This document shows, in pieces, positions 1 to 7,930 of a stretch of 48,517 nt of DNA. Origin of the DNA: Clostridiales bacterium (GTDB taxonomy: Bacteria; Bacillota; Clostridia; Lachnospirales; Lachnospiraceae); contig JAQXIM010000072.1 in assembly GCA_029007785.1 (NCBI GenBank), positions 1 to 48,517 on the forward strand, given 5' to 3'. Position 1 is the first letter of the stretch; every line of letters begins with the position of its first letter. The notes under the pieces are model-generated. The model did no database searches. It was not told where the DNA came from and saw only the letters and a program-made list of their open reading frames with translations. The position numbers and the translations under genes are program-made.

Positions 1-663
1 GAAGACAGCGGACTGACCGAAGAAAAGTTTGGAAAGGAAGTCGCCGGTTACGGCGGCTACAATTCCGGCAGCCAGTATGGTGCGGTCGAAGGTGTGGTGG
101 ATCTCTTCCAGAATAAAAATAATACCGGACAGGGGAGCGTTAAAAGCAGCAGCAAGACCGGCTCCGGCACCGCAGGAAATCAGACGTCTTTCCCTGGTTT
201 TGTCAAGGGATCGATTTCTGGCGATTCCTTTGGCGGCCATGGCTCCCAGCTGAATGGAGGGGCCTTCCCGTCCCAGGGACATTCCGCCGATGATGCAGAG
301 GGTTCCGCTGAAGAGTTTGGTGACGATGACTTTCCACCAGGAGGGATCCAGATATCCCCGGATTTCTCCCGATACCTGGGGAATACCGCTGCCGGCAGCC
401 ATGGGTTCCCAGCGCATGGTAATGCCGACAATGATGCCGAGGATAATCAGAATAAGAAACCATCCGGCGATCAGGAGAGGGTTTCCCTTGATAAATGCCA
501 GAATCTGGCGGAGAATCGTTTCTGCATTAGTGAGCAGAAAACGATACAGAATAGAAACCAGACCGGCAGCTGCGCCGGCCAGAAGTCCATCAGTAACAAA
601 GATGAGACTTTCCGTTTTTTTGTTTTCTAAAATGTGCAGAGATTCGTTTTTTCGTTTTTTCAT
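1..663 (-). CDS. ClC-family chloride/proton antiporter, partial (3' end outside window)
   Basis: This is the N-terminal 221 codons of a ClC channel/transporter, an integral membrane protein that exchanges Cl- for H+. The reverse strand reads open from the ATG at 663 to base 1. It shows the family anion-binding motifs GSGIP (residues 91-95) and GREGP (131-135, with the gating glutamate at 133). The doublet FILEE at 183-187 places a glutamate at the position of the proton glutamate of ClC-ec1, so an antiporter is more likely than a passive channel. Motif spacing matches the family. The later GxFxP motif and the second half are beyond the edge. The Shine-Dalgarno is weak (GCTGGGA). A divergent promoter is recognisable at 739-767. 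Confidence 0.93.
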   Translation of the reverse strand, partial: MKKRKNESLHILENKKTESLIFVTDGLLAGAAAGLVSILYRFLLTNAETILRQILAFIKGNPLLIAGWFLILIILGIIVGITMRWEPMAAGSGIPQVSGEIRGYLDPSWWKVIVTKLFSGTLCIIGGMSLGREGPSIQLGAMAAKGIARNRSLDKTRERRLISCGAGAGLAAAFNAPLSGIIFILEEIHHTFDRTILAAGIVAAVTGDFLSKLFFGQSAVF

Positions 664-738
664 TTGTTTTCCCAGCTTTTTCGTTTTTGATATAAATACC
701 TGTACGACATCGGATTTCTTATCATAAAATCCAAAAAG

Positions 739-767
739 ATTATAAACAAAGCATAATTAAAAGACAA
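739..767 (-). promoter_or_regulatory. Probable sigma-A promoter of the ClC gene
   Basis: Read on the minus strand, TTGTCT (767-762) and TATAAT (744-739) are 17 bp apart, about 75 bp upstream of the ClC start codon. It is back to back with the promoter at 813-841. Confidence 0.55.
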
Positions 768-812
768 GAGAGATTTCCAGCAAAAAGGAAGAAAAGCAGA
801 CAATATGGTGTC

Positions 813-841
813 TTGCAAAACCGTAAGGTTGTGGGTATACT
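813..841 (+). promoter_or_regulatory. Probable sigma-A promoter of the SGNH hydrolase gene
   Basis: TTGCAA (813-818) and TATACT (836-841) are separated by 17 bp. The 300-bp intergenic stretch 664-963 holds only this and the divergent ClC promoter; no further gene was seen in it. Confidence 0.6.
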
Positions 842-963
842 GATAACAGATAAAAATATGAAAAACAGCGATTTTTCTGGTAACTTATAAGGGACGAAGA
901 GAGCATAAAAAGGGATGATTGGCGAAAGGGGACGTGGATCATCCAATGGAGGAAGGAATTCGT

Positions 964-2862
964 ATGAGAAAAATTTGGAAATATGGTTTGGCGCTGCTGC
1001 TGGGTCTTTGTTTTTTGGCAGGTCCTGCAGATGTTTTTCCTTTGTTGGGGAATATGGAGGCAGAGGCTGCTGTTTCTTTTCTGAAAACACCGGTGTTGGA
1101 GAGTGCGGAGGGGAAGAGCAATCGGATTGTTGTGACCTGGAAGACGGTTAAGAGAGCCGATTTCTATCTGATTTACCGCAAAGAGGCAGGAAAAAAATAT
1201 GAGAAGGTGGCTGTTCAGTCAGCCTATGATGAAACTTCTTATGTGGACAGAACGGTGAAGCCGGGAAGACTTTATACTTATACCGTAGTTGCGGCGGAAA
1301 AGAGCACGGGAATCACGGTGAAGAGTGATTATAATAAGGAAGGTGTTTCTGCCAGGGTGAAGATTCCTGCAGTGGAGCTTCAGAAACTGGAAATGAAATC
1401 GGGTCGTGCTGTCCTGAAGTGGAAGGCCATGCAGGATGTAACCGGATATCGGATTTACCGGAAAGACAACGGTGGTTCCTACCAATTGGTAAAGGAAATC
1501 ACCGATGTAGGTACAACGTCCTGGAAGGATAGTAAACTGGAGAGCGGCCATACGTATACCTATACGGTGCAGGCCTGGTATCAGGATGGTAATGAGATCG
1601 TAAAGGGAAAATACGACAGCACGGGTCTTTCTTTGTATGTGGAGGTTCCCGGTACGAAACTGGTTTCTGCTCAGACAGGAAGCGGAAACATTATGGTTCG
1701 ATGGGAACGGATTCCCGAAGCAGATGGATATATTATTTATCGGAGAGAAGAGGGCGGCAGTTATCACAAATGCATAACGGTGACGAATACGACCATGGAC
1801 TATTGCTGGGATACCGATGCCGTTCCGGGTATCCGTTATTCCTATGCACTGCGAACTTATAAGTTGGTGGATGGGAAAGCGGTAAAGAGTCAGGCTTCTT
1901 ATCTGGATGGAGAAATTCTTTGCCTGCCGGAAGCTCCTTTATTTACCGGTCTGAAGAAAAACACTTGGAAAGATGTTTTGACCTGGACAGAAGTGGAGGG
2001 AGCAGACGGTTATATCCTCTATAAAAAAAGTGCTGAGACAGGAAAGAAATGGGAAAAAGCAGCGGTTGTCAATAAAAATACGACGGAATATAAGTTGATT
2101 CGATATGAAGGAGGAACCACCACCTATGCGGTGCGGGCCTTTGTAAAGCTATCGAAGAATATTGCTCTTAGTCTGGATTATGACACCATCAGCAATAAGA
2201 CGAGAAAGTATACAGATGAAAATATTCTCTTCGATGGAGACAGTATTACCTGGGGATATACCTGGGGGAAGGAACGGGCAGAGGTAACATTTCCCGATCG
2301 TGTGTCCCAGATCACCGGATGTGATTATACCAATGTGGGGGTGAGCAACAGTACGGTGGCTCGCCGGAGTTCTTCGGACCAGAAAAGTCTGGTGGCCCGA
2401 GCGAAGAGCGGAGAAACCGATTATCGTGGATATTCCGTGATTTGTATTGCTGCCGGTACCAATGATTACAATTATGATGTCCCCATGGGAGTATTGGGTG
2501 ATGATTCGGAACAGACTTTCTTTGGAGCCTGGGAAAATATTTTTATGGAAATCCGCAGACAGAATCCCGATGCCAAGGTGGTATTGGTTACACCGGTATA
2601 TCGGGGAAGATATCAGTCGGATTGGTCTCAGGTGGGAATGAAATGTAAAAATTCCTGCGGATATACGCTGGAGGATTATACAGAGGCCATTCGGAGAGTA
2701 GCAAACCGTCATGGTGCTTACGTTTATAATTCATCGGTGAATGGTGTTATTACGAAGGCAAATTATCGTATGAGTACTTTTGATTCTTTGCATCCGGTTC
2801 GGGAAACTTATGCAAAAATGGGCGAACTAATCGCTGATTTTATGATACAGGAAGTATTTTAA
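964..2862 (+). CDS. Secreted SGNH/GDSL hydrolase with fibronectin III-like repeats
   Basis: A 632-residue exported protein. The start at 964 is chosen because GGAGGAAGG (948-956) precedes it at good spacing and it opens a signal peptide (MRKIWK, then a leucine-rich core, to about residue 36). Residues about 37-415 are roughly four fibronectin type III-like units, each with the pattern 'GYxIYRK/YILYKK ... TTSYxD ... YTYTV'. The C-terminal domain (about 420-632) is an SGNH hydrolase: GDSIT with Ser427 as nucleophile, GTND with Asn500, and DSLH with Asp607/His610. SGNH enzymes remove acyl or acetyl groups from glycans or lipids. The Fn3 array suggests binding to cell-surface or dietary polysaccharide, which is inference. 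It is followed by an amidohydrolase gene that may be separately translated from the same message. Confidence 0.85.
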   Translation: MRKIWKYGLALLLGLCFLAGPADVFPLLGNMEAEAAVSFLKTPVLESAEGKSNRIVVTWKTVKRADFYLIYRKEAGKKYEKVAVQSAYDETSYVDRTVKPGRLYTYTVVAAEKSTGITVKSDYNKEGVSARVKIPAVELQKLEMKSGRAVLKWKAMQDVTGYRIYRKDNGGSYQLVKEITDVGTTSWKDSKLESGHTYTYTVQAWYQDGNEIVKGKYDSTGLSLYVEVPGTKLVSAQTGSGNIMVRWERIPEADGYIIYRREEGGSYHKCITVTNTTMDYCWDTDAVPGIRYSYALRTYKLVDGKAVKSQASYLDGEILCLPEAPLFTGLKKNTWKDVLTWTEVEGADGYILYKKSAETGKKWEKAAVVNKNTTEYKLIRYEGGTTTYAVRAFVKLSKNIALSLDYDTISNKTRKYTDENILFDGDSITWGYTWGKERAEVTFPDRVSQITGCDYTNVGVSNSTVARRSSSDQKSLVARAKSGETDYRGYSVICIAAGTNDYNYDVPMGVLGDDSEQTFFGAWENIFMEIRRQNPDAKVVLVTPVYRGRYQSDWSQVGMKCKNSCGYTLEDYTEAIRRVANRHGAYVYNSSVNGVITKANYRMSTFDSLHPVRETYAKMGELIADFMIQEVF

Positions 2863-2901
2863 CCGATAAAACTCAAATATTCAGATCAAGGAGGAATGGA
2901 A

Positions 2902-4107
2902 ATGATTCTTTGTGCAGCGACAATGGTAACAGGTGATGGAAGTACCGTACTTCATAATGCAGCTCTTCGGGTGGAAGGAACCCGGATTACGGAGGTGGGA
3001 AGCGCAGAAAAACTGCGGCAGGCTTATCCGGCGGATGAAGTTATCGACTATGGAGAAGCAACCATCCTTCCCGGTTTAATGGATATGCATGTCCATTTTG
3101 GATATTATTACAGCCAGCCGGATATTTATGAATATAATGATTTTATGATCGCTTATTATGCTCAGGAACAGGCCAAGAAGGCTTTGGAGCTGGGAATTAC
3201 CACCGTTCGTGATGTATCCTCTCCTTCCGGTCTGCTTCAGAATATGAGAAAGGCAGCCCAAAAGGGATACATTGAAGCACCGCGTATTATCCATACCGAT
3301 ACGGGAATTTGTATGACCGGCGGACATGGCCACGATGATGGTATTGTGGAAGCCGATGGAGAATGGGAAATCCGTAAGGAGATTCGTAAGCAGCTCCGGG
3401 ACGGTGCCGATTGGGTTAAGATTCTTACAAGCAACCGGGAGAGTATGCCTGAATACACCCAGGAAGAGCTGAATGCTGCCGTAGATGAGAGTCATCGAAG
3501 ACATGCGAAGGTGGCTGTTCATGCAGGGCTTCAGCCGGCGATCCAGATGTGTATTGACGCCGGATTCGATACCATCGAGCATGGAACCTTCCTCACTGAG
3601 GATCAGGTGAAACAGATGGCAGCCAATGGACAGGCCTGGGTGCCTACCATTACTGCATATACGGTTTTGTATGAATACTGCAAAGAGCAGGTGGAGAAAG
3701 GTGTCGATAAGACGAATCGGATTGCTGCCAAGGCTATGCGTGACATTGCGTTCTTTGAACCGGCTTACTGGGCTTATCGAAACAATTTCAAAAAGTTTTA
3801 TGATACGGGCGTAACGGTTCTGGCCGGTACCGATATGGTACTTTACGGAGCTCCGGTTCTTCCTCTTGCCAGGGAACTGTCTCTTATGGTGGAATATGGA
3901 ATTACACCGGTTCAGGCTATTGCCACGGCTACGGGAAATCCTGCCCGTGTACTCGATCTGGAAGATACGGTGGGAACCCTCAAAGCAGGTCTGGAAGCCG
4001 ATCTTATGATCGTACAGGGAAATGCAGCCGAAGATATTGGAGCATTAAACCATATTGCAGATGTTTATCAGGCAGGAAAACGTGTTGTTCGCAGAGACGA
4101 AGCATAA
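2902..4107 (+). CDS. Metal-dependent amidohydrolase (imidazolonepropionase/prolidase-like)
   Basis: A 401-residue cytoplasmic amidohydrolase-superfamily enzyme. Two ATGs are close together. The second (2902) is preferred because AAGGAGG ends at 2894, 7 nt upstream, whereas the ATG at 2896 is too close. The metal ligands of the superfamily are visible: HVH near residues 63-65, a lysine in WVKI, His in AVHAG and IEHGT, and Asp in GTDMV. The C-terminal 'NPARVLDLED..GTLKAGLEADLMIV' stretch is typical of the imidazolonepropionase/Xaa-Pro dipeptidase-like branch. The substrate cannot be told from sequence. A second, shorter paralogue lies at 21886-22782. Confidence 0.85.
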   Translation: MILCAATMVTGDGSTVLHNAALRVEGTRITEVGSAEKLRQAYPADEVIDYGEATILPGLMDMHVHFGYYYSQPDIYEYNDFMIAYYAQEQAKKALELGITTVRDVSSPSGLLQNMRKAAQKGYIEAPRIIHTDTGICMTGGHGHDDGIVEADGEWEIRKEIRKQLRDGADWVKILTSNRESMPEYTQEELNAAVDESHRRHAKVAVHAGLQPAIQMCIDAGFDTIEHGTFLTEDQVKQMAANGQAWVPTITAYTVLYEYCKEQVEKGVDKTNRIAAKAMRDIAFFEPAYWAYRNNFKKFYDTGVTVLAGTDMVLYGAPVLPLARELSLMVEYGITPVQAIATATGNPARVLDLEDTVGTLKAGLEADLMIVQGNAAEDIGALNHIADVYQAGKRVVRRDEA

Positions 4108-4185
4108 TAGAAGTTCAATGCCGCCATATTTGGAACAGAAAGGGTAATGACGTTCTTTACCTGACAGAAGAGAGGAGAACGGAAA

Positions 4186-4902
4186 ATGACAGAAATAGAA
4201 ACCCTAAAACAATGGGTGGAAGAAAGTCAGCAGATCGTGTTTTTTGGGGGTGCAGGGGTATCTACGGAAAGCGGAATTCCCGATTTCCGAAGCACCGATG
4301 GTTTGTACCATCAGCAGTATGATTATCCGCCGGAGGAGATACTCAGTCACACTTTCTTCATGAAAAATCCGGAAGAATTCTATCGTTTTTACTGGAACAA
4401 GATGATAGCAGAAGAGGCCAGACCCAATGCAGCCCATCGGGCCTTGGCGAAGCTGGAGGAAGAAGGAAAACTGAAGGCTGTGGTGACACAGAATATTGAC
4501 GGTCTTCACCAGATGGCAGGAAGCAAACGGGTGTACGAGCTCCATGGCTCGGTTCATCGGAATCACTGTATGAGATGCGGTCAGAAATATCCTCTATCTA
4601 AGATTAAAGTGCGGGAGGGAATTCCTCGCTGTCAGTGCGGAGGAATTATCAAACCCGATGTGGTGTTGTATGAAGAAGGACTGGATGATGATGTGGTAAA
4701 AGGTGCATGCAGCAGTATTTCCCAGGCAGATATGCTGATCATCGGCGGTACTTCCCTTACCGTATATCCGGCGGCTGGATTCGTGAATCTTTTTCATGGA
4801 AAGTATCAGGTACTGATCAATAAATCGCCGACACCCATGGATCGTCAGTCGGATCTGGTAATTGCTGACAGTATTGGTAAAACCCTGGAGGTATTTTTAT
4901 AA
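4186..4902 (+). CDS. cobB: NAD-dependent protein deacylase, Sir2 family
   Basis: A 238-residue sirtuin that removes acyl groups from lysines using NAD+. The Rossmann motif GAGVSTESGIPDFR is at residues 22-35, the NAD/substrate motif TQNIDGLH at 101-108, and the catalytic His at 120 in ELHGS. The zinc site is Cys128, Cys131, Cys149, Cys151 (CxxC...CxC); the last pair is spaced by only one residue, shorter than the usual CxxC. Length matches bacterial class U/III enzymes. The start has AGAGGAG about 8 nt upstream. The next gene begins at the base after its stop codon, so the two are probably cotranslated. Confidence 0.92.
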   Translation: MTEIETLKQWVEESQQIVFFGGAGVSTESGIPDFRSTDGLYHQQYDYPPEEILSHTFFMKNPEEFYRFYWNKMIAEEARPNAAHRALAKLEEEGKLKAVVTQNIDGLHQMAGSKRVYELHGSVHRNHCMRCGQKYPLSKIKVREGIPRCQCGGIIKPDVVLYEEGLDDDVVKGACSSISQADMLIIGGTSLTVYPAAGFVNLFHGKYQVLINKSPTPMDRQSDLVIADSIGKTLEVFL

Positions 4903-5109
4903 ATGGATATTCAGGTTGGTGATATTATTAAAATGAAAAAACAACATCCCTGCGGAAGCAGTCAGTGGGAAGTACTTCGGGTTGGCATGGATTTTCGGTT
5001 GAAATGTCAGGGATGTTCCCATATGATTATGGTTCCCCGAAAGCTGGTGGAGAAAAGTCTGCGCGGTCAATGGCGCAACGGAGAAGAAATCCTACAGGGA
5101 ATTTCCTGA
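4903..5109 (+). CDS. DUF951 small protein
   Basis: A 68-residue protein of the DUF951 family, widespread in Firmicutes and of unknown function. It shows the family pattern: VGDIIKMKKQHPCG near the N-terminus, then WEVLRVGMDFRLKC, a second cysteine in CQGC, and IMVPR. The conserved Cys residues and small beta-rich size suggest a nucleic-acid or metal-binding fold, but that is inference. The start codon directly abuts the Sir2 stop codon, and its GGAGG lies inside the end of the Sir2 gene (4887-4891). Confidence 0.88.
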   Translation: MDIQVGDIIKMKKQHPCGSSQWEVLRVGMDFRLKCQGCSHMIMVPRKLVEKSLRGQWRNGEEILQGIS

Positions 5110-5125
5110 AATTTGTCTAAACGTG

Positions 5126-5154
5126 ATGACAAAACAGAGATTGTGTTGTATGAT
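5126..5154 (+). promoter_or_regulatory. Probable sigma-A promoter of the acyl-carrier-like gene
   Basis: ATGACA (5126-5131) and TATGAT (5149-5154) have a 17-bp spacer. The promoter is flanked by a perfect 8-bp inverted repeat, GTCTAAAC at 5115-5122 and GTTTAGAC at 5184-5191, which could be an operator pair or could form in the transcript. Confidence 0.5.
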
Positions 5155-5272
5155 GTGAGAGAATTGTTGGTATTCGCCGTGCTGTTTAGACGAAGGACAG
5201 GACATTGGTAAGAATCTGTCTGAAAACAGAAGAAAAATTACCTATAGGGTATTCGGAACAGGGGGGAAAAAG

Positions 5273-5497
5273 ATGGAAGCATTGCTGAATATGCTGCAGG
5301 CACTTCATCCGGAAGTGGATTTTGAAACTTGCGACACATTGATGGACGACGAGATTCTGGATTCCGATGATTTAGAAGTGTTATTGGCTGGCATTTCCCG
5401 GGAATATGACGTGCAGATTCCGGAGGAAGAGGTCAATGAAGAGAACTTTAATTCTGCAGAGACGATTTATGATCTGATTGAAAGCCTTTCTGAATAG
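5273..5497 (+). CDS. Acyl carrier protein-like protein
   Basis: A 74-residue, strongly acidic protein with the size and helix pattern of an acyl/peptidyl carrier protein. The motif ILDSDDLEVLL around residues 31-41 looks like the carrier-protein site 'DSLDxVEL', so the serine could carry 4'-phosphopantetheine, but the usual Leu/Phe after Ser is Asp here. The start follows a G-rich ribosome binding site (GGGGGG). No fatty-acid or peptide synthase genes are next to it. The nearest downstream genes are a DUF2156 acyltransferase-like protein and a GNAT protein. It may be a specialised or degenerate carrier. Confidence 0.6.
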   Translation: MEALLNMLQALHPEVDFETCDTLMDDEILDSDDLEVLLAGISREYDVQIPEEEVNEENFNSAETIYDLIESLSE

Positions 5498-5559
5498 ACA
5501 AGGGTAAGAATGTTGTATCCATCCGGTGCATAAGAGATTACCTCAGAAATAAGAAAACG

Positions 5560-5604
5560 ACAGGACAGATATGGATGTCAGAATGACAACCGTATCTGTC
5601 TTGT
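5560..5604 (+). terminator. Stem-loop after the acyl-carrier-like gene
   Basis: ACAGGACAGATATGG (5560-5574) can pair with CCGTATCTGTCTTGT (5590-5604) with one mismatch. The following bases are only moderately T-rich (GTTGCTTT), so termination is likely but not certain. Confidence 0.45.
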
Positions 5605-5685
5605 GTTGCTTTGCATCAGAAAGAAGCATTTTTCCGGCTGTTCGGTATTTTGTGTGGATTTGTATATTTCATCAGGGAGGAAACA

Positions 5686-6633
5686 GTGAATTTAGAATTT
5701 AAAAAATTGGAAGCAGAGGATATTCCGGCATTGACGCCTTTCTTTTTACTCCGTTCCAATTTATCTTGCGATAGTGTCATTTTTGACAGTTATCTATGGA
5801 GAGATTATTATCAGGTAGAATTTACCGTGGTGGAAAATACTGCTGTATTGATGAAGATGAAGGAAAATGGAGAAACTTATGGAGCCTTGCCTATTTGTCG
5901 GGATTCTCAGATGGATTTCTATTTTCAAATGCTGGAAAAATACTTTCATGAGCAGTTGGGGGAGCCGATAAAGGTATATGGTGCAGATGAAAAAGGATTG
6001 GATTTCCTTCATCTGGATCCGGCCAGGTTTGAAATTCGGGAACAGGTGGATCAAGCCGATTATATCTATGATGCGGAAAGTCTTCGAACTCTTTCAGGAA
6101 GAAAATACCATAAGAAAAAGAATAATCTCAATGCGTTCTTTCGGGCTTATGAAGGGCGATGGGAGTATCGGAGATTGTACCGGGAATCCAGAGATGAGAT
6201 TTGGGCCTTTTTGAAACGATGGGCCAGAGGAAAAGAAGAGGACGGCCATCAGGGCGAGGTGGAAGAGCATCTGGAGGCGGAGATGCGGGGACTTCGTGAT
6301 TATCTGAATCATATGGAAGTATTTAATTCGGTGATGGCCGGTATTTATATTGACGGACAATTGGAAGCATTTACCATTGGCAGCTACAATCCGGTGGATC
6401 GGATGTCGGTGGTTCATGTGGAAAAGGCCAACGGAGATATTCGTGGGCTTTACACAGCAATTAATCAGCAGTTTCAGCAGAATGAGTTTCCCAATGCTCT
6501 GCTGGTGAATCGGGAGGATGATGTGGGTTTGCCTTCTCTTCGGAGAGCCAAGGAATCCTATCATCCCATTATGATGGGGAAGAAATATGATATTATCTGC
6601 CGGAACACGGCAGATGCAGGAAAGTCTGAGTAA
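5686..6633 (+). CDS. DUF2156 (phosphatidylglycerol lysyltransferase C-terminal domain-like) protein
   Basis: A 315-residue soluble protein related to the catalytic C-terminal domain of MprF-type aminoacyl-phosphatidylglycerol synthases, built from two GNAT-like folds. The start is the GTG at 5686, because GGGAGG sits 6 nt upstream and the alignment-like N-terminus 'LEFKKLEAEDIPAL' begins there; upstream ATG in the same frame has no ribosome site. Diagnostic segments are 'LSGRKYHKKKNNLNAF' and 'AINQQFQ...NREDDVGLPSLRRAKESYHP'. It lacks the membrane flippase domain of MprF, as is usual for stand-alone members. Substrate is unknown. It is followed by a GNAT gene in the same direction. Confidence 0.82.
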   Translation: MNLEFKKLEAEDIPALTPFFLLRSNLSCDSVIFDSYLWRDYYQVEFTVVENTAVLMKMKENGETYGALPICRDSQMDFYFQMLEKYFHEQLGEPIKVYGADEKGLDFLHLDPARFEIREQVDQADYIYDAESLRTLSGRKYHKKKNNLNAFFRAYEGRWEYRRLYRESRDEIWAFLKRWARGKEEDGHQGEVEEHLEAEMRGLRDYLNHMEVFNSVMAGIYIDGQLEAFTIGSYNPVDRMSVVHVEKANGDIRGLYTAINQQFQQNEFPNALLVNREDDVGLPSLRRAKESYHPIMMGKKYDIICRNTADAGKSE

Positions 6634-6677
6634 GAATAGAAATAGATAGAAAAGACTAAAGATGTGAGGGATATCAT

Positions 6678-7847
6678 ATGAAACAGAGCTATGAGAGATA
6701 CGAAAAGAGTCTGGCCCAGAAAAGGGATATTCGGGATTCGAGAGCTTTGTGGGAAGAAGTTTTCGCCGAGGATTCAAAAGAGTTTCTTGATTATTATTAC
6801 TGTTGGATTGCACCACACAACAAAATGGAGACGCGGCGCCATGCAGGAGATCTGGTTTCCATGATTCATTGGAATCCGTATATTCTAAAGAACGGGAATA
6901 TGTTGTGGAAGAGTTATTATCTGGTAGCGGTGGCAACCAAAAAGGAATTTCGTCATCGTGGATACATGGCAGGACAATTGAGGGATGGATTCCGCCGGTT
7001 CTATAGGGAGGAAATTCCCTTTCTGTTTTTGATGCCGGCCAATAAGGATATTTATTTGCCCTTTGATTTTCGCTTCATTTATGATAAAACAGAAGTAGAA
7101 TTGCTGTCTCCGGCAGACTGGACTTGCCGGAAAGGGGAACTGACGGGAAAACGGGCCGGGGAAACCGATTATGGTCAGCTGGCAGAGTTTCAGGAAAGAC
7201 AGCTGTCCCGTCGTTACGGAATTTTTACCCGGAGAACGGAAGAGTATCTGCGTCGAATGCAGGCAGAATGTGAATCCGAAGGCGGCGCTCTGGAATGTAT
7301 GTATGAAGGAGAAAGGCTGGTCGGCTGCTTCAGCTGGTGGGGCAGTGAGGAAGAGATTGAGGTTCGGGAATGGATCATGGATGAGACCTGGGAAGACCTG
7401 GAACATCGTAATGAGGCGATGGCTCTTCTGTGCCGAATGCTGCCGGAATGTCAGAAGGTAAAGGTGGCTGCTTCCGGATGGATGGGAGAAAAACGTCCTG
7501 CTATTATGGGGCGTATCATTCATCTTCCCTCTTTTTTACAGGGTTTTCACAGCAAGACTCCTATTTCTGTTCGTCTCCAGGTGGAGGATTCTTTTATCCC
7601 GGAAAACCACGGAACCTTTTTATGGAACTTAGGTCCCGGGGAAACAGAAGTAGTAAAGCTTCCGGAGACATCCATGGCCGAGATGGAACCGACGGAAATA
7701 GGGGGAGAGATTGGAGATCTGTTCCAGTGGCTCTCTGGTTATTTGCCGGCAGAATGCTGCAGTCAGCTCTGGATGACGGAATCAGGAAAGAAAAAAGCAC
7801 AGGAAATAGAGATACTTTCCGGTGTTTTTTTGAATGAAATTGTATAA
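6678..7847 (+). CDS. Eis-like GNAT N-acetyltransferase
   Basis: A 389-residue protein with the layout of Eis-type acetyltransferases: an N-terminal GNAT domain (residues about 20-140) with the acetyl-CoA loop 'EFRHRGYMAGQL' (RxxGxG/A type), a second GNAT-like segment and a sterol-carrier-like C-terminal region. Family members acetylate amines, including aminoglycosides in Mycobacterium, but the natural substrate here is unknown. The start is the ATG at 6678 with AGGGAT upstream. It probably shares a transcript with the preceding DUF2156 gene (44-bp gap). Confidence 0.75.
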   Translation: MKQSYERYEKSLAQKRDIRDSRALWEEVFAEDSKEFLDYYYCWIAPHNKMETRRHAGDLVSMIHWNPYILKNGNMLWKSYYLVAVATKKEFRHRGYMAGQLRDGFRRFYREEIPFLFLMPANKDIYLPFDFRFIYDKTEVELLSPADWTCRKGELTGKRAGETDYGQLAEFQERQLSRRYGIFTRRTEEYLRRMQAECESEGGALECMYEGERLVGCFSWWGSEEEIEVREWIMDETWEDLEHRNEAMALLCRMLPECQKVKVAASGWMGEKRPAIMGRIIHLPSFLQGFHSKTPISVRLQVEDSFIPENHGTFLWNLGPGETEVVKLPETSMAEMEPTEIGGEIGDLFQWLSGYLPAECCSQLWMTESGKKKAQEIEILSGVFLNEIV

Positions 7848-7930
7848 ATGACGGAATGATCCGTTTGGGATGATGATCAGCAGCTCTTGGGGGAGAGGAC
7901 AGGAGAATCAATCATCCCGGGAGGAAAATT

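Noticed and set aside
29-727. Several overlapping plus-strand open frames at the left edge
   Set aside because: They are antisense to a clear ClC gene whose reverse-strand reading shows all expected motifs in order.
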